From Chloroflexia bacterium (GTDB lineage: Bacteria; Chloroflexota; Chloroflexia; Thermomicrobiales; JALYUS01), in NCBI GenBank assembly GCA_025928215.1, contig JAICJW010000320.1, forward strand, positions 1 to 5,304: 5,304 bases of DNA, written 5' to 3'. Under the pieces are notes generated by a model. That model was not told the origin of the DNA, did no database searches, and was given only the letters and a program-made list of their open reading frames with translations. Shown one piece after another: positions 4,558 through 5,304 of this stretch (within the stretch, counting starts at the first letter, position 1; each line of letters begins with the position of its first letter). The translations under genes were made by a program, and so were the position numbers.

Positions 4558-5304
4558 TCAGCCAGCATCGGACCGCTCCGCGACGAGCGACTTCGGTGAC
4601 TCCGTTGCGGTCGCGTCCATCGGGCGGACGGGCGCGGCCATTGGCTCCGCCGACGGCGCGGATTGCGGCGCGCCATGCTGAGCGGGCAAATCGGAGGTCA
4701 GTGCCGTCCATTTCGCTACATAGGACTGGATCGTCGAGACGAGGGCGGCGTGGCTCCAGGTGAGCGGCGAGACCGAAAGCGGCGCGCCGGTATAGGGATG
4801 GACCTGCTCGGCGAGGATGCCGCTCTCTAATGTATGATCCGTCACCCACTTGATATACGTCGCCGCCTGGGCAAGATCGTCCACGGTGCGCGCGGCGGCG
4901 ATATAGTAGTCCGCGATCCAGAGCGTGCAGATGAACCACGGGTTGCCGGGGCAGGAGGCGATATCCTGCGAGACCTGATGATAGTAGTCGTTCTGGTATC
5001 GTGCGATGCCGCCGACGGGCGTCTTCACTTCCAGCGCCTCGCGCATCGCCTCCATCGTCGCCACGATGCGCGGATCATGCACTGAGAACATCCCGCAGAC
5101 GACGAGGCCCATCATGCTGGCATCGAGAGTCGCGTCCCGCGTGACCGTGCCATCCTTCGCCACGTTGACCATACGGACAAAACGACCGAGCGCCGGATCG
5201 AACATCTGCTTACTTGTCGCGTCGTGGATTTCCTGTGCCGCGCGCCGCCAATCCGCCGCCAGATGATCCTGCCCGAACGCCTCGGCGAAGTTCGCCGCCG
5301 CCCG
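4558..5304 (-). CDS. GH15 glucoamylase-like glycosidase, C-terminal part (5' end cut by window)
   Basis: The frame is open to the right edge and gives the last 248 residues, with no start codon available. The sequence matches the C-terminal half of the (alpha/alpha)6 barrel of glycoside hydrolase family 15 (glucoamylase, glucodextranase and some trehalases), which release glucose from alpha-glucans or trehalose. Signatures are GNPWFICTLWIADYY (residues 120-134 of the fragment) and SGILAEQVHPYTGAPLSVSPLTWSHA (161-186). By family knowledge the Glu of LAEQ (codon 4807-4809) is the catalytic base; the general acid lies outside the window. The barrel ends near residue 205 and is followed by about 40 Ala/Pro/Ser-rich residues, an unusual low-complexity tail. 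No signal peptide can be judged. Substrate cannot be fixed from this part; glucoamylase, glucodextranase and trehalase all remain possible. The gene converges on the 3868 gene, and no clear terminator is visible in the 84 bases between them. Confidence 0.94.
   Translation of the reverse strand, partial: RAAANFAEAFGQDHLAADWRRAAQEIHDATSKQMFDPALGRFVRMVNVAKDGTVTRDATLDASMMGLVVCGMFSVHDPRIVATMEAMREALEVKTPVGGIARYQNDYYHQVSQDIASCPGNPWFICTLWIADYYIAAARTVDDLAQAATYIKWVTDHTLESGILAEQVHPYTGAPLSVSPLTWSHAALVSTIQSYVAKWTALTSDLPAQHGAPQSAPSAEPMAAPVRPMDATATESPKSLVAERSDAG

Noticed and set aside
4112..4681. 189-codon + strand frame overlapping the unknown gene and the GH15 3' end
   Set aside because: It is Arg/Ser/Pro-rich and crosses two better-supported genes on opposite strands, so it is a shadow frame.
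4409..4939. 176-codon - strand frame overlapping the GH15 gene
   Set aside because: It runs in a different frame of the same strand as the GH15 signatures, which are unmistakable in the frame ending at 4558.
1..5304. CRISPR arrays, tRNA or rRNA genes, insertion sequences
   Set aside because: No spaced direct repeats, tRNA-like cloverleaf, rRNA sequence, transposase or terminal inverted repeats were seen.

Overview
The window comes from a GC-rich bacterium (clearly over half G+C by eye, with G/C-ending codons dominating the real genes). It holds a compact copper-homeostasis operon on the + strand, an unrelated small gene for a membrane-anchored protein, and the 3' part of a GH15 glycosidase gene on the - strand. 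No marker gene fixes the taxonomy. A CsoR regulator beside a CopA/CopZ pair and a GH15 enzyme would suit a Chloroflexota (Thermomicrobia-like) or similar GC-rich lineage, but this is only a guess.

Positions 1-130 contain a recognisable sigma70-type promoter (TTGACA at 56-61, TACACT at 79-84) overlaid by CsoR-type inverted repeats (ATACCC-N5-GGGTAT and relatives). The promoter drives csoR (131-433, GTG start), copA (486-3350) and copZ (3442-3651). In the inferred circuit, apo-CsoR sits on the promoter, Cu(I) binds its Cys-His-Cys site and releases it, CopZ carries Cu(I) in the cytosol, and CopA pumps it out. A long perfect hairpin at 3686-3731 probably ends the unit.

The most notable feature is CopA itself. 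After a complete Cu(I) P1B-1 ATPase (two GMTCxxC metal-binding domains, CPC, YN and MxxSS in the membrane, all catalytic motifs), the same reading frame continues through an extra, ninth membrane helix into a full cupredoxin domain with His, Cys, His and Met type-1 copper ligands. The extra helix should place this domain on the outer face, at the exit of the pump. The pump would then carry its own copper acceptor or redox centre. The copA-copZ gap also holds three successive inverted repeats that have no assigned role.

Downstream, 3868-4473 encodes a 201-residue protein of unknown function with an N-terminal membrane anchor, and its ribosome-binding site lies inside a small inverted repeat. 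It converges with the - strand GH15 glucoamylase-like gene (4558 to beyond the right edge), which retains the catalytic-base region but lacks its N-terminal part here.
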